NCBI RefSeq assembly: GCF_020736365.1
Contig: NZ_CP085988.1
Location: 3,827,915-3,891,914 of the forward strand
Direction: 5' to 3'
DNA: 64,000 nucleotides
Origin: Clostridium sp. M62/1
GTDB lineage: Bacteria; Bacillota; Clostridia; Lachnospirales; Lachnospiraceae
Made by a program: the position numbers and the translations under genes. The first letter of the stretch is position 1. Each line of letters starts with the position of its first letter. This document shows positions 9,081-17,232 of the stretch, in pieces. The notes under the pieces were generated by a model. It did not search any database. It saw only the letters and a list, made by a program, of their open reading frames with translations, and was not told the DNA's origin.

Positions 9081-10136
9081 TCAGCCGCAGTTTCTATGCA
9101 GGCATCTTCTGTGCTGAACATCTCCCAGCAGGAGAAGCATAATGATGTCAGAAAGCTCAACCTCTCCCCTTTTTCCAGGCTGGCTTGGCGGCGGACCCCA
9201 CGGCCGATCCGGCGGTGGCGGCGGACCCCACGGCCGATTGGGCGGTGGCGGCGGACCCCATGGGCGATTGGGCGGTGGCGGCGGACCCCATGGGCGATTG
9301 GGCGGCGGCGGACCCCATGGACGGTTGGGCGGTGGCGGCGGACCCCATGGACGATTGGGCGGCGGCGGACCCCATGGACGATTGGGCGGTGGCGGCGGAC
9401 CCCATGGGCGGCGTCCGCGATTCAGGTTCTCTGCCCTGACTGACTCCTCCTGTCTGCTCTCCTCCCCTCTTTCCGTCTCCATCGTGTGAAGAGGCACCTC
9501 CGAAACAGCTGTACCGGAAAAGTTGTCCTGCCCGGTTTTCCCACGGCCATATGTTCCCGGATTTCCCGTGATTACTGTCCCACTGTATGGGCTTAAGCTG
9601 GCATCAAAGGAGCTAAGCAGCGGTTTCTGTCCGGCCCCATACCTTGGAAGTTCATATGTCTCCAGCATTTCATCTCTCTGAGCCGAGGCGGCCCTGAGCC
9701 CTCTCCCTTCCCTCTTGTCGTCCTGAGTCTCCTGTTTCTCAGAGCCATAGCCCCTGTTTTCCGGAAAGGACAGAATATTTCCGTTTTTAGGCTCCTCACC
9801 TGAATCTCTGTACTCCTCTGTCACTGTGTTCTCTCCTGCTATGCTCTGCGCGATATCACGGCAGATCCGTTCTATGGCAACCCGATCCGGAAATTCATCG
9901 TAGATCAGACTGCCCTGATAATCCAGGCGGTCACAGGCCTCCCTCACTCTGGCTCTCAGCTCTCTGAGTCCTGCGGGATAAAAACCGGAAAAGTACTCAT
10001 AATCTCTCAGCGTTTCCATAAGCCCATTCTCCTTTGGCTCAAAGGGTCCCGCCTGCTGCTGCCCGTCAGCCCCGCCGCCGCTCTCTTCCGAAATCGGGGC
10101 AGAGCCGGACGGACGGCTGTCAAAAAAATTCTGCAT
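9081..10136 (-). CDS. Proline-rich tandem-repeat protein
   Basis: A 351-residue protein of unknown function. Residues about 45-110 form a small conserved-looking domain (EYFSGFYPAGLRELRARVRE then CDRLDYQGSLIYDEFPDR). A charged, low-complexity linker follows to about residue 245. Then eight consecutive units of RPWGPPPPPN or RPWGPPPPN run to about residue 325, followed by a short hydrophobic patch (DIIMLLLLG) and a basic, cysteine-containing tail. There is no signal peptide. Proline-tryptophan repeats of this kind suggest an extended adhesive or scaffold segment, for example in a spore or cell-surface layer, but that is a guess. The start codon and ribosome site lie inside a large inverted repeat. 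Confidence 0.8.
   Translation of the reverse strand: MQNFFDSRPSGSAPISEESGGGADGQQQAGPFEPKENGLMETLRDYEYFSGFYPAGLRELRARVREACDRLDYQGSLIYDEFPDRVAIERICRDIAQSIAGENTVTEEYRDSGEEPKNGNILSFPENRGYGSEKQETQDDKREGRGLRAASAQRDEMLETYELPRYGAGQKPLLSSFDASLSPYSGTVITGNPGTYGRGKTGQDNFSGTAVSEVPLHTMETERGEESRQEESVRAENLNRGRRPWGPPPPPNRPWGPPPPNRPWGPPPPPNRPWGPPPPNRPWGPPPPPNRPWGPPPPPNRPWGPPPPPDRPWGPPPSQPGKRGEVELSDIIMLLLLGDVQHRRCLHRNCG
9176..9415 (-). repeat. 27/30-bp coding tandem repeat
   Basis: Eight in-frame units encode RPWGPPPP(P)N. They alternate between 30 bp (five prolines) and 27 bp (four prolines) and are almost identical at DNA level, so slippage or recombination should change copy number readily. Confidence 0.95.
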
Positions 10137-10188
10137 ATGATACGGCTCCTCCTGTTTACATAGAGTTATATGGTATCATATGCAGAAT
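10128..10188 (-). repeat. 16-bp inverted repeat covering a start codon
   Basis: ATTCTGCATATGATAC (10128-10143) and its perfect reverse complement GTATCATATGCAGAAT (10173-10188) are separated by 29 bp. In the mRNA of the proline-rich gene the AGGAGG ribosome site falls in the loop and the ATG (10136-10134) lies in the 3' arm. It could be a translation-blocking hairpin or a protein-binding operator. Confidence 0.9.
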
Positions 10189-10235
10189 CTCTGCTGTTTT
10201 TTCCGTTTTCTTACTGTGAAACTGTTTTCCAGGCT

Positions 10236-11156
10236 TTAAAACAGGTGTTCCGGATAGACACCGCTCTCGCAGAGCCTGCGGATCTCACGGCTCACAGACT
10301 CCCTGTCTTCCCTGTAGGTAACACCGAACCACCGGTCTCTCGTCTCCAGCACTCTCACCTTTGCCCTTCCTTCACGAATCATCTGGTCAATAATCGTCGG
10401 AAGCAGATACTCCGATTTCAGGTCCCCTTCCTTAAGGTCTGACAGGAACTTCGGAAAGCCCTTTTCGAGAGCTCCCATAAAGTCCGGGGTCAGCCCCCAC
10501 ATATTCATGGAGACGTGCTGGCTTCCTGAAACCCTGACCGGATTGCCCTCTCTGTCGGAAGCAGTGAGAATCCCGTCTCTTTTTTCTATGTTATAGGTTT
10601 CCGTCACGCTTTTTAAGATTCCGTCCTCTCCCACGCGGCAGACTCCGCGGGTAACTCCCCCGTTCTCGCTGAGCGTGTTTGAGAGAATAAAGCCTGCCAT
10701 GCAGATATCGTAGACGTCCCCCCTGTCCTCCCTGGCATTCACCAGATAATCATGGATCAGGCGGAAGGCCTCTTTTCCGTAATAGTCATCTGCATTGATA
10801 ACAAGAAACGGCTCCCTTACCAGCTCCTTTGCGCAAAGCACCGCCTGTCCGGTTCCCCAGGGCTTCGTCCTTCCCTCCGGAAGACGATATCCCTCCGGAA
10901 GATCAGAAAGCTCCTGAAATGCGTAGGAGACAGGCGCAATTTTCTCTATCCTGTTTCCTATAATCTCTCTGAAATCCTTCTCCAGGTCCTTCCTTATGAT
11001 AAATATGATCCGGTTAAAGCCTGCCTCAAGGGCGTCGTGGATGGAATAATCCATAATAATTTCACCGCCGGGCCCCACAGGCTCCAGCTGCTTGATCCCT
11101 CCTCCGAAGCGGCTCCCAATACCCGCTGCCATAATTACCAGTGATGTTTCTCTCAT
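10236..11156 (-). CDS. NTP_transferase-family nucleotidyltransferase
   Basis: A 306-residue sugar-nucleotide pyrophosphorylase-like enzyme, cytoplasmic. The N-terminus has the nucleotide-binding signature as LVIMAAGIGSRFGGGIKQLEPVGP, with the lysine that contacts substrate, and a metal-binding pair in LVINADDYYG. The fold should be the GT-A/Rossmann type used by glucose-1-phosphate uridylyl- and thymidylyltransferases. The exact sugar and nucleotide are not readable from sequence. The C-terminus (RDRWFGVTYREDRESV) lacks a left-handed beta-helix acyltransferase domain. It is upstream of the proline-rich gene on the same strand (99-bp gap), but I see no proof of co-transcription. Confidence 0.85.
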   Translation of the reverse strand: MRETSLVIMAAGIGSRFGGGIKQLEPVGPGGEIIMDYSIHDALEAGFNRIIFIIRKDLEKDFREIIGNRIEKIAPVSYAFQELSDLPEGYRLPEGRTKPWGTGQAVLCAKELVREPFLVINADDYYGKEAFRLIHDYLVNAREDRGDVYDICMAGFILSNTLSENGGVTRGVCRVGEDGILKSVTETYNIEKRDGILTASDREGNPVRVSGSQHVSMNMWGLTPDFMGALEKGFPKFLSDLKEGDLKSEYLLPTIIDQMIREGRAKVRVLETRDRWFGVTYREDRESVSREIRRLCESGVYPEHLF

Positions 11157-11425
11157 AATCCCTCTCCTGTGTTCTGCTTGTTTTCTTCCTGCACGTAAGC
11201 AGCCTTATATTATGGACAGTTTAGCACATCGTTCTCTTTATTTCCACCCCTTTATCTGCATCTTTCTGCTCCCTTTTGTCCTTAGCCGTGTCTGATTATT
11301 CCCGGAAATCTTGCCCGCCGGCACTAGATGCAGAAATCTGCACGAAAAGAACGAAGCTCCTGTTTCTATTCTTAAATTTATTTTGAAAGTCAGAAAAATA
11401 ATCTGCCAAAGAAAATGGAGCGTAT

Positions 11426-11655
11426 GGTATAATAACCGCGGAGCGGTTATTATACCTGCGCCGAGCCGCTGGCGCCCGAAGGGAGCCAAAACACTATTGC
11501 GGCGAGTGCGCATCCCTCGGAGAGATACATATCCGGAGGATATGGTACAATAGCGAGGAAAGCGCATGCCATGCTTGCATGAGCATGCATTTGCCGAGCG
11601 GCCCATCGAGACGCTAGTCGAGATGGCATAATGACCGCGGAGCGGGCATTATACC
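11426..11655. repeat. Structured element of GGA-tipped palindromes
   Basis: Within the gene-free gap 11157-11733, GGTATAATAACCGC and its perfect reverse complement flank a GGA loop (11426-11456). CATATCC-GGA-GGATATG follows at 11528-11544. A near-copy of the first palindrome, GGCATAATGACCGC-GGA-GCGGGCATTATACC, lies at 11625-11655. CCATCGA/TCGAGATGG and GCATGC-rich arms lie between. There is no credible reading frame. It may be a non-autonomous repeat, an RNA with exposed GGA loops, or a set of operators; I cannot decide. Confidence 0.7.
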
Positions 11656-11733
11656 TGCGCATTCCTGTTTCAGCATTTACTGCTGAGAGCCGGGCAGACG
11701 CCTGGTCAAACCGAAGAGAAGGGGGCAGACAGT

Positions 11734-12261
11734 ATGACTACGAAATATATGCTTATACAGTTGATTGGATTTGCCGGAACTTTGCTGTTCTTTTTTTCTT
11801 ACCAGTGCAAGAGCAACCGCAACCTGTTCCGTGTACAGTTCCTATCTTATTTTATTTATACAGTTCACCTGATACTTCTGGGTGCCATGACAGGAGGGGT
11901 GAGCTATATCATCAATACCTTCCGTTCTCTGTGCCTGGGAGGAAGGTGGAAGTTTGCCAAAGGCTGGGGGATGTGTATTGGAATCTGTGTCCTTCAGTTT
12001 CTAGCCCTTGTTTTTACGTGGTCGGGATGGATATCCATTTTGCCGATTGCTGCAAATATTGCGTCGACAATTGCAGGATATTCACATAATCCCCGCAAAA
12101 TCAGAGTAGTGGGTATGTTTATCAACTCACCCCTCTGGATTATCTACAATTTCATGTCCGGTTCTCTGGCGGGTATCCTTGACGAGATAGTGACTGAAAT
12201 TTCTCTGGTCATTTCCGTCTTTCGGTTTGGGTGGAAGTCTCTGGACCGGGTTGAGGATTAA
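11734..12261 (+). CDS. YgjV-family inner membrane protein
   Basis: A 175-residue polytopic membrane protein with about five or six hydrophobic helices. The start LIQLIGFAGTLLFFFSYQCKSNRNLF and the later SILPIAANIASTIAGYSHNPRKIR and SPLWIIYNFMSGSLAG match the pattern of the YgjV/inner-membrane family (PF10688 type). Function in that family is unknown. The ATG is preceded by a GGGGGCAG sequence rather than a textbook ribosome site. The gene stands alone between the palindromic element and a Crp/Fnr gene on the same strand. Confidence 0.8.
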   Translation: MTTKYMLIQLIGFAGTLLFFFSYQCKSNRNLFRVQFLSYFIYTVHLILLGAMTGGVSYIINTFRSLCLGGRWKFAKGWGMCIGICVLQFLALVFTWSGWISILPIAANIASTIAGYSHNPRKIRVVGMFINSPLWIIYNFMSGSLAGILDEIVTEISLVISVFRFGWKSLDRVED

Positions 12262-12344
12262 ATAAGAGCCGTCTTTCATTTCGGAGGCAGCCATCCCCAA
12301 AAGTGCCGTTTTACAGTCCGTATCAGGAGGTTGATATTGATATT

Positions 12345-13049
12345 ATGAGTGATGCAAACATCTATCTGTCCGACGAAGAAAAGCAGGCCTTTCTGGCTTC
12401 CCTCCCCTTTTACAGCCGTCTGTCCGGCAATGAGAGGGCGCTGCTATCAGAGCGCCTCCTCCTCTCCCGCTATCCGGCCGGCAGCTCTATCTGCTCCCTG
12501 GAAGCCCAGTGCCTTGGCACTGTCTTTGTCAAAAAGGGGATCCTGCGCCTGTACCTGCTCTCCGGCGACGGGAGAGAGGCCACCATCTGCCGCCTGCGCG
12601 ACGGGGAGGTATGCCTTCTGTCCGCCTCCTGCCTGATGTCTGCCGTCACTTTCGATGTACAGATCGAGGCAGAAACAGACTGCGAGCTCTATATCATCCC
12701 CTCCTCTGCTTTCGCCATTCTGATGAACGCCAACATCTTTGTAGAAAATTTCGCCTACAAATCCATGACCGAACGGTTTTCTGACGTGGTGGCGGCCATG
12801 GAGCGGATGTTCTTCATGAGCCTCAGGCAGCGCATCGCTGCCTTCCTTTTAGACGAGGCGGCCGCCCAGAGGCAGGACTGCCTGTCCCTTACCCAGGAAC
12901 AGCTGGCCAGAGCCATCGGAAGCGCCAGGGAAGCTGTCAGCCGCAATTTGAAACAGATGGGTTCCGAAGGACTGATCCAGGTGTCCAGAGGCCAGATCTG
13001 TATTCTGAATAAGCCCGCCCTCTACGCTGCCGTCCAGCAGCAGAAATAG
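12345..13049 (+). CDS. Crp/Fnr-family transcriptional regulator
   Basis: A 234-residue regulator with an N-terminal cyclic-nucleotide-binding-type beta roll (about 15-140) and a C-terminal winged helix with LSLTQEQLARAIGSAREAVSRNLKQM as recognition region (about 180-205). The effector pocket has ICSLEAQC and VCLLSASC cysteines, but not the four-cysteine pattern of true Fnr, so redox or haem sensing cannot be claimed. Relatives in clostridia control oxidative or nitrosative stress genes. ATG 12345 is used although the AGGAGG is 14 bases upstream; the frame is open to 12303 without a better start. A terminator follows directly. Confidence 0.85.
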   Translation: MSDANIYLSDEEKQAFLASLPFYSRLSGNERALLSERLLLSRYPAGSSICSLEAQCLGTVFVKKGILRLYLLSGDGREATICRLRDGEVCLLSASCLMSAVTFDVQIEAETDCELYIIPSSAFAILMNANIFVENFAYKSMTERFSDVVAAMERMFFMSLRQRIAAFLLDEAAAQRQDCLSLTQEQLARAIGSAREAVSRNLKQMGSEGLIQVSRGQICILNKPALYAAVQQQK

Positions 13050-13056
13050 TCTTTGC

Positions 13057-13084
13057 AGGCAGCCATCCGGCTGCCTTTTGTTTT
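13057..13084 (+). terminator. Intrinsic terminator after the Crp/Fnr gene
   Basis: AGGCAGCC-ATCC-GGCTGCCT followed by TTTGTTTT, 8 bp past the stop codon. It also separates the gene from the convergent dehydrogenase gene. Confidence 0.85.
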
Positions 13085-13095
13085 ACGGTTCAGCA

Positions 13096-13923
13096 TTATA
13101 GTTTCAGCGGTCCATAGAAGTAGGAAGCTGTGGCACCTCCGTCTATGAGAAAATCGGCTCCCGTGATAAAGGCACCCCTGTCACTCATAAGAAGCTCCGC
13201 CACATTTGCCACCTCGTCTGCCGTGCCTGGTCTGCCGGCAGGGCATTTAGCAAACATATTCCTGTAAAAGTCTCCCCGGGGACCGTTCAGTTCGTCCAGG
13301 GCAAGAGGGGTGACGATAATTCCGGGAGAAATCGAGTTGATACGCGCTCCCCTCCGGCCCCATTTTACAGATTCTGCCATGACACGCTTTTCGTTGCAGC
13401 GCTTCGCAAGCTGATAGGCGTGAAGCGTATCCCTGATATACTCCGGCTGTAAAATGGCAAGCGACAGGAGTTCCTCTGCGGGAGTGCAGGCGAGCTGCTC
13501 ATCCTCCTCGGGGGTAAGCTGTTTCATCCGGTGTCCGGACTGGCTTGAAATGGTTACACCCACACCTCCCGGCGCAATCACGTTTCCCACTTCTTCCAGA
13601 AGAACAGCCGTCCCATACAAGTCCACTTTCAAAATGGCCTCCACAGAGGCCTGGCTTGGAGACACACCGGCAGCGTTGACCAGCATGGTGATTTCTCCAT
13701 GCTTTTGCGCCTCGGCAATCATTGACAGGACAGAGGGCCTTGACGACAGATCCATCTCCACAGGCAGAGCGTCAAAGCCCGCCCCATTCATGGTCTCTGC
13801 AGCCATCCGGGCATTTTCTGCCTTCTTATCTCCGACAATAATCTTTTTCCCGTATCCCATGCGGCGGGCAATGGCCATACCGATCTGTCCCGCGCCTGCT
13901 AAAATCATCACATCTTTTTTCAT
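13096..13923 (-). CDS. Short-chain dehydrogenase/reductase
   Basis: A 275-residue SDR oxidoreductase using NAD(P). The Rossmann motif is GAGQIGMAIA at 10-19 rather than TGxxxGxG, followed by VNAAG, the catalytic serine in ISSQSG, and Y-x-x-x-K in YQLAKR. SPGIIVTPL and a FLIDGG C-terminal motif are typical of the family. The N-terminal acidic residue after strand 2 (VGDKK) favours NAD. The substrate is unknown. The neighbouring broken LysR gene is upstream on the same strand and may once have regulated it. Confidence 0.88.
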   Translation of the reverse strand: MKKDVMILAGAGQIGMAIARRMGYGKKIIVGDKKAENARMAAETMNGAGFDALPVEMDLSSRPSVLSMIAEAQKHGEITMLVNAAGVSPSQASVEAILKVDLYGTAVLLEEVGNVIAPGGVGVTISSQSGHRMKQLTPEEDEQLACTPAEELLSLAILQPEYIRDTLHAYQLAKRCNEKRVMAESVKWGRRGARINSISPGIIVTPLALDELNGPRGDFYRNMFAKCPAGRPGTADEVANVAELLMSDRGAFITGADFLIDGGATASYFYGPLKL

Positions 13924-14154
13924 AGCTGGCTTCCTTTCTTCAAATCTGCTTTAAATCAGCTGAAAGAAACCTTCCTGCTGTGTTCCGTATCTGGTTCACG
14001 GCCGTTTCCTTCCTGGCTTCTTTTATTCTGTATCTCCATTATAAAATTGTGCAGGCGCCCAATCAATTCGAGTTATAAAGCTGTCGCATAAGTTTTTCTA
14101 ATAGAACAAGGCTGCCCTCCGATTGCGAGAGCAGCCTTGTGAAAAAACGGGCTG

Positions 14155-14926
14155 TTATACAAATTTCTGTTTCAGAATATCGGCAAATTCCTCTATATAG
14201 TAACCGGAATTATCCTTTTTCCAGAACAGGCAGTACTTCCGGGTAATCTGCTCCTCCCCCCGATAGAGGGGAATACGGCAGACAGAAGTCCCGAAATTCA
14301 CGGTCTGGCTGTTTCCCTCCACAGGCATGAAGCCTTGTCCGCTGGTGACAAGCAGGCGGGCTTCTTCCAGATTTTCCGCGTACAGGAAATCCCCCTGGAT
14401 GCCAATCACCGTCTGATAGTATTCCTGTTCCGTTTGTCTCTGCTCTTTGGATGCAATCAAAATACAGGGAATGTTTTTTAATTCCTGTGTGGTGACAGCG
14501 GGAAGGGCGGCGATTGGATTTCTGGCTGCTATTTCGATATACATGCCGCTGACCGATAATACCAGATTGACATATTCATCTGAAAAAGCCCTGCGCTGGT
14601 CGTTCAGCACCAGATCCGCGCCGCCGTTTCGCAGCAGAGCAAACAATTCTTAAAATCACCTCATCCCCGCGGGCTATCTTAGCCGCCTCACTGCAAATCT
14701 GTTCATAATCAGCCAGTAAAATCAGACTCTTTCTATAAAAATGCTCTCCCGCAGGCGTCAGAGCAAACTTCCTGTTTTTTCTCTCCAGCAAAGAAAAGCC
14801 CAATTCCGTTTCCAGCGCCTTAATTTGCTGTGAAATGGCAGACTGAGAAATATGGCACTCCTCAGCGGCCTCTGAAAAACTGTTATTGCGCACAACGGCC
14901 TGAAAATATCTGATTTGCCGCAGCAA
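14155..14926 (-). pseudogene. LysR-family regulator broken by internal deletion and frameshift
   Basis: Two overlapping frames together make a LysR-type regulator. The first (14926-14576) has the complete N-terminal helix-turn-helix (MLRQIRYFQAVVRNNSFSEAAEE, then SQSAISQQIKALE) up to GDEVILRI and then turns to nonsense. The second (ending at 14155) begins abruptly at LFALLRNGGADLVLNDQRRAF, well inside the effector domain, and runs to a normal C-terminus. About 40 residues expected between the two parts are absent and the join at about 14646-14655 is out of frame. A deletion with frameshift is the simplest reading; an assembly error is possible. Confidence 0.8.
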
Positions 14927-15017
14927 TTACAACACCTCCCGGACAGACTCATTCAATTATATTATAGCACACTCCTGCGAACCAGCGAAAGATGAGCGAA
15001 AAACTGCTCTCCGATGG

Positions 15018-15071
15018 AAAAAGGGAAGGGTTTACAGTGACTTCGCTGGAACTGTAAATCCTTCCCTTTTT
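15018..15071. terminator. Bidirectional terminator with GACTTCGCTGGA loop
   Basis: AAAAAGGGAAGGGTTTACAGT pairs with ACTGTAAATCCTTCCCTTTTT across a 12-base loop GACTTCGCTGGA, with one G-T wobble, and poly-A/poly-T at both ends. It lies between thioredoxin and the LysR remnant, in the gap 14953-15177. The same loop occurs in the repeat array near dnaB. Confidence 0.88.
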
Positions 15072-15177
15072 CTCTCTTATCGCTCTTTTCTCAGGCCTTT
15101 TCCGGCCACTTCCATCCTTTCCTGTGCAGCCTTATGCACTTTTCACGGGCTGCCGCAGGTATACGATGTCCGGTCTC

Positions 15178-15483
15178 CTATTTCATGGCGTCCTCCAGCA
15201 CCTGTCTGGACTGCACTCCCACAAAGCGCTGCTGCTCCTTTCCGTCCTTAAACACGATCAGAGTCGGAATGGACATGACGCCGAACCGGCCGGCCAGACC
15301 CATCTGCTCGTCAATGTTGACCTTGCCCACATGGTATCCTTCCTCCGCCATTTTTTCCACAATGGGAAGCTGCATCCGGCACGGAGCGCACCAGGGAGCC
15401 CAGAAGTCTACTAACATGGGGCTGCCTTCTCCTATATTTTTTAACTCCTCATCGAAATTTTTGTCTGTCAGAATTTTCTCCAT
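15178..15483 (-). CDS. trxA: Thioredoxin
   Basis: A 101-residue cytoplasmic disulfide reductase of the thioredoxin fold. The active site reads FWAPWCAPCRM, so the usual WCGPC is replaced by WCAPC; the two redox cysteines are present. The cis-proline region is SIPTLIVFKDG, and FVGVQSRQVLEDAM ends the domain. Length is slightly short of the usual 105. An alanine at the third position of the CxxC loop is known in thioredoxin relatives and may shift redox potential. No thioredoxin reductase is adjacent. The ATG at 15483 is preceded by AGGAAGAGAG. Confidence 0.93.
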   Translation of the reverse strand: MEKILTDKNFDEELKNIGEGSPMLVDFWAPWCAPCRMQLPIVEKMAEEGYHVGKVNIDEQMGLAGRFGVMSIPTLIVFKDGKEQQRFVGVQSRQVLEDAMK

Positions 15484-15723
15484 CTCTCTCTTCCTTTCTG
15501 CCTGAACGCCTAGAGACGGCGCCTTCTTAAGACGCCCTTCAGCTGTGCTTTGGCGGCCGGGGCTCTGTAATTCTTTTATACAGTATGCCCTTTTTTCATA
15601 TTTCTAGCAGCTGTCCTGCCTCCGCCGCTGCCTGCTGTTTCTGTCTGTTGTTTCCATCTGTTTTCATTATACGCACAAACCTGATTTCTGTCTGTGACCT
15701 GGTCACACAGATACAAACACAGC

Positions 15724-17226
15724 TTATCTCCAGTTCCATCTGCCGAACCGAAGCGTGGTCTTTCCAATGAGAGAAATCAGCTCCTCTGTCATCTGCTCCG
15801 GCAGAAAGCGCCATTTCCAGTTTGTCCCCACTGTGGAGGGCGTATTGATCCGGCATCGGTTGGGAAGTCCCATGTAATCCTGAAGAGGAATGATGCACAT
15901 TCTGGCCTGGCTTCGCATGGCGAGGCTGATAAAGGCCAGGTGGAGTTTTTTATCCGGCGTGTAGTGATCGCACAGGTAATCTCTGGCCAGCTCCCTCTCC
16001 TCCTTCTTGATGGAGTGGAACCAGCCGGAGATGGTCTCATTGTCGTGAGTTCCCGTGTAGACCACGCAGTTTTCCGGGTAATTGTGGGGAAGGTAATCGC
16101 CGGCGCAGCCGGAATCCCTGGAATCGAAGGCAAACTCCAGCACCTTCATTCCCGGATACCCCGTCTCCTTTACCAGCCAGCGCACAGAGTCCGTCACATA
16201 GCCCAGATCCTCGGCGATAATCTCCTTTTCGCCCAGAGCCTGTCGGACCCTGTGGAAAAAGTCGATTCCCGGTCCCTTCTCCCAGTGTCCCGTGATCGCG
16301 GTGTCTGCGTCTGCCGGTATGGAAAAATACTCATCAAATCCCCGGAAATGATCGATGCGCACCACGTCGTAGAGCTGATAGCAGTGAGCCAGACGGCTGA
16401 TCCACCACTGATAACCGGTATTTCTGTGGTATTCCCAGTTATAAAGAGGGTTTCCCCACAGCTGTCCTGTGGCTGAAAATCCGTCAGGGGGGCATCCTGC
16501 CACCGCTGTGGGCCTGTTTTCGCTGTCAAGCTGGAAGAGCTGCGGATTGGCCCAGGTGTCTGCGCTGTCCATGGCAACGTAGATGGGAATGTCTCCGACA
16601 ATGCGGATGCCCCTGCTGTTGGCGTAGCTTTTCAGTCTTCTCCACTGCTCCATAAACTTAAACTGCAGATACTCGTGGAACTCAATATCAAAGTAGAGCT
16701 CTCTCTGGTAGTAATCCATGGCATTGTCCCAGCGCAGGCGGATATCCTCCGCCCACTCTGTCCATGCCTTCTGCTCAAATCTGGCTTTTACTGCCATATA
16801 GATGGCATAGTCTCTGAGCCACCACCTGTTTTCTGCCTGGAACCGGAGAAACTCTCTGTTCTCGCTGATATTGCTCCTCTCATAGGCTTTTCTGAGAAGA
16901 GGAAAACGGTGTCTGTACAGCTTCGCATAATCAATGCTGTCCTGCTTTTTTCCAAAATCTGCGCTGTCGCACTCCTCCCTGGTGAGGACTCCCTCCTCAA
17001 TCAGATCCTCCAGGCTGATGAAATAGGGATTGCCTGCAAAGGTAGAAAAAGACTGGTAGGGCGAGTCCCCGTAGCTGGTAGGCCCCAGAGGCAGAATCTG
17101 CCAGTAGGACTGGCCTGCCTCACTCAGATGATCCACAAACTCATAGGCTTCCTTGGAAAAGCATCCAATGCCGTACCTGGACGGCAGACTGGAAACAGGA
17201 AGCAAAATTCCGCTCTCTCGCTTCAT
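15724..17226 (-). CDS. malQ: 4-alpha-glucanotransferase
   Basis: A 500-residue GH77 amylomaltase, cytoplasmic, that transfers alpha-1,4-glucan segments between maltodextrins and releases glucose. The start MKRESGILLPVSSLPSRYGIGCFS is typical. The nucleophile lies in VVRIDHFRGFDEYFSIP, the acid/base in EIIAEDLGYVT, and the stabilising Asp in YTGTHDNETI. Length matches the family. The EEP-family gene ends 6 bp upstream, so the two likely form one transcript, and the PTS permease gene further upstream on the same strand supports a role in maltose or maltodextrin use. Confidence 0.95.
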   Translation of the reverse strand: MKRESGILLPVSSLPSRYGIGCFSKEAYEFVDHLSEAGQSYWQILPLGPTSYGDSPYQSFSTFAGNPYFISLEDLIEEGVLTREECDSADFGKKQDSIDYAKLYRHRFPLLRKAYERSNISENREFLRFQAENRWWLRDYAIYMAVKARFEQKAWTEWAEDIRLRWDNAMDYYQRELYFDIEFHEYLQFKFMEQWRRLKSYANSRGIRIVGDIPIYVAMDSADTWANPQLFQLDSENRPTAVAGCPPDGFSATGQLWGNPLYNWEYHRNTGYQWWISRLAHCYQLYDVVRIDHFRGFDEYFSIPADADTAITGHWEKGPGIDFFHRVRQALGEKEIIAEDLGYVTDSVRWLVKETGYPGMKVLEFAFDSRDSGCAGDYLPHNYPENCVVYTGTHDNETISGWFHSIKKEERELARDYLCDHYTPDKKLHLAFISLAMRSQARMCIIPLQDYMGLPNRCRINTPSTVGTNWKWRFLPEQMTEELISLIGKTTLRFGRWNWR

Positions 17227-17232
17227 AATCTA

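Noticed and set aside
9142..9489. Plus-strand reading frame encoding a Gly-rich RGGGGGPHGR-like repeat protein
   Set aside because: It is the antisense shadow of the proline-rich gene. The minus-strand frame has the ribosome site and a non-repetitive conserved domain; the repeat makes all frames appear open.
14101..14131. Strong terminator of the LysR remnant (AAGGCTGC/GCAGCCTT stem)
   Set aside because: The stem is real but no T run follows on the minus strand, so it was not listed as an intrinsic terminator.
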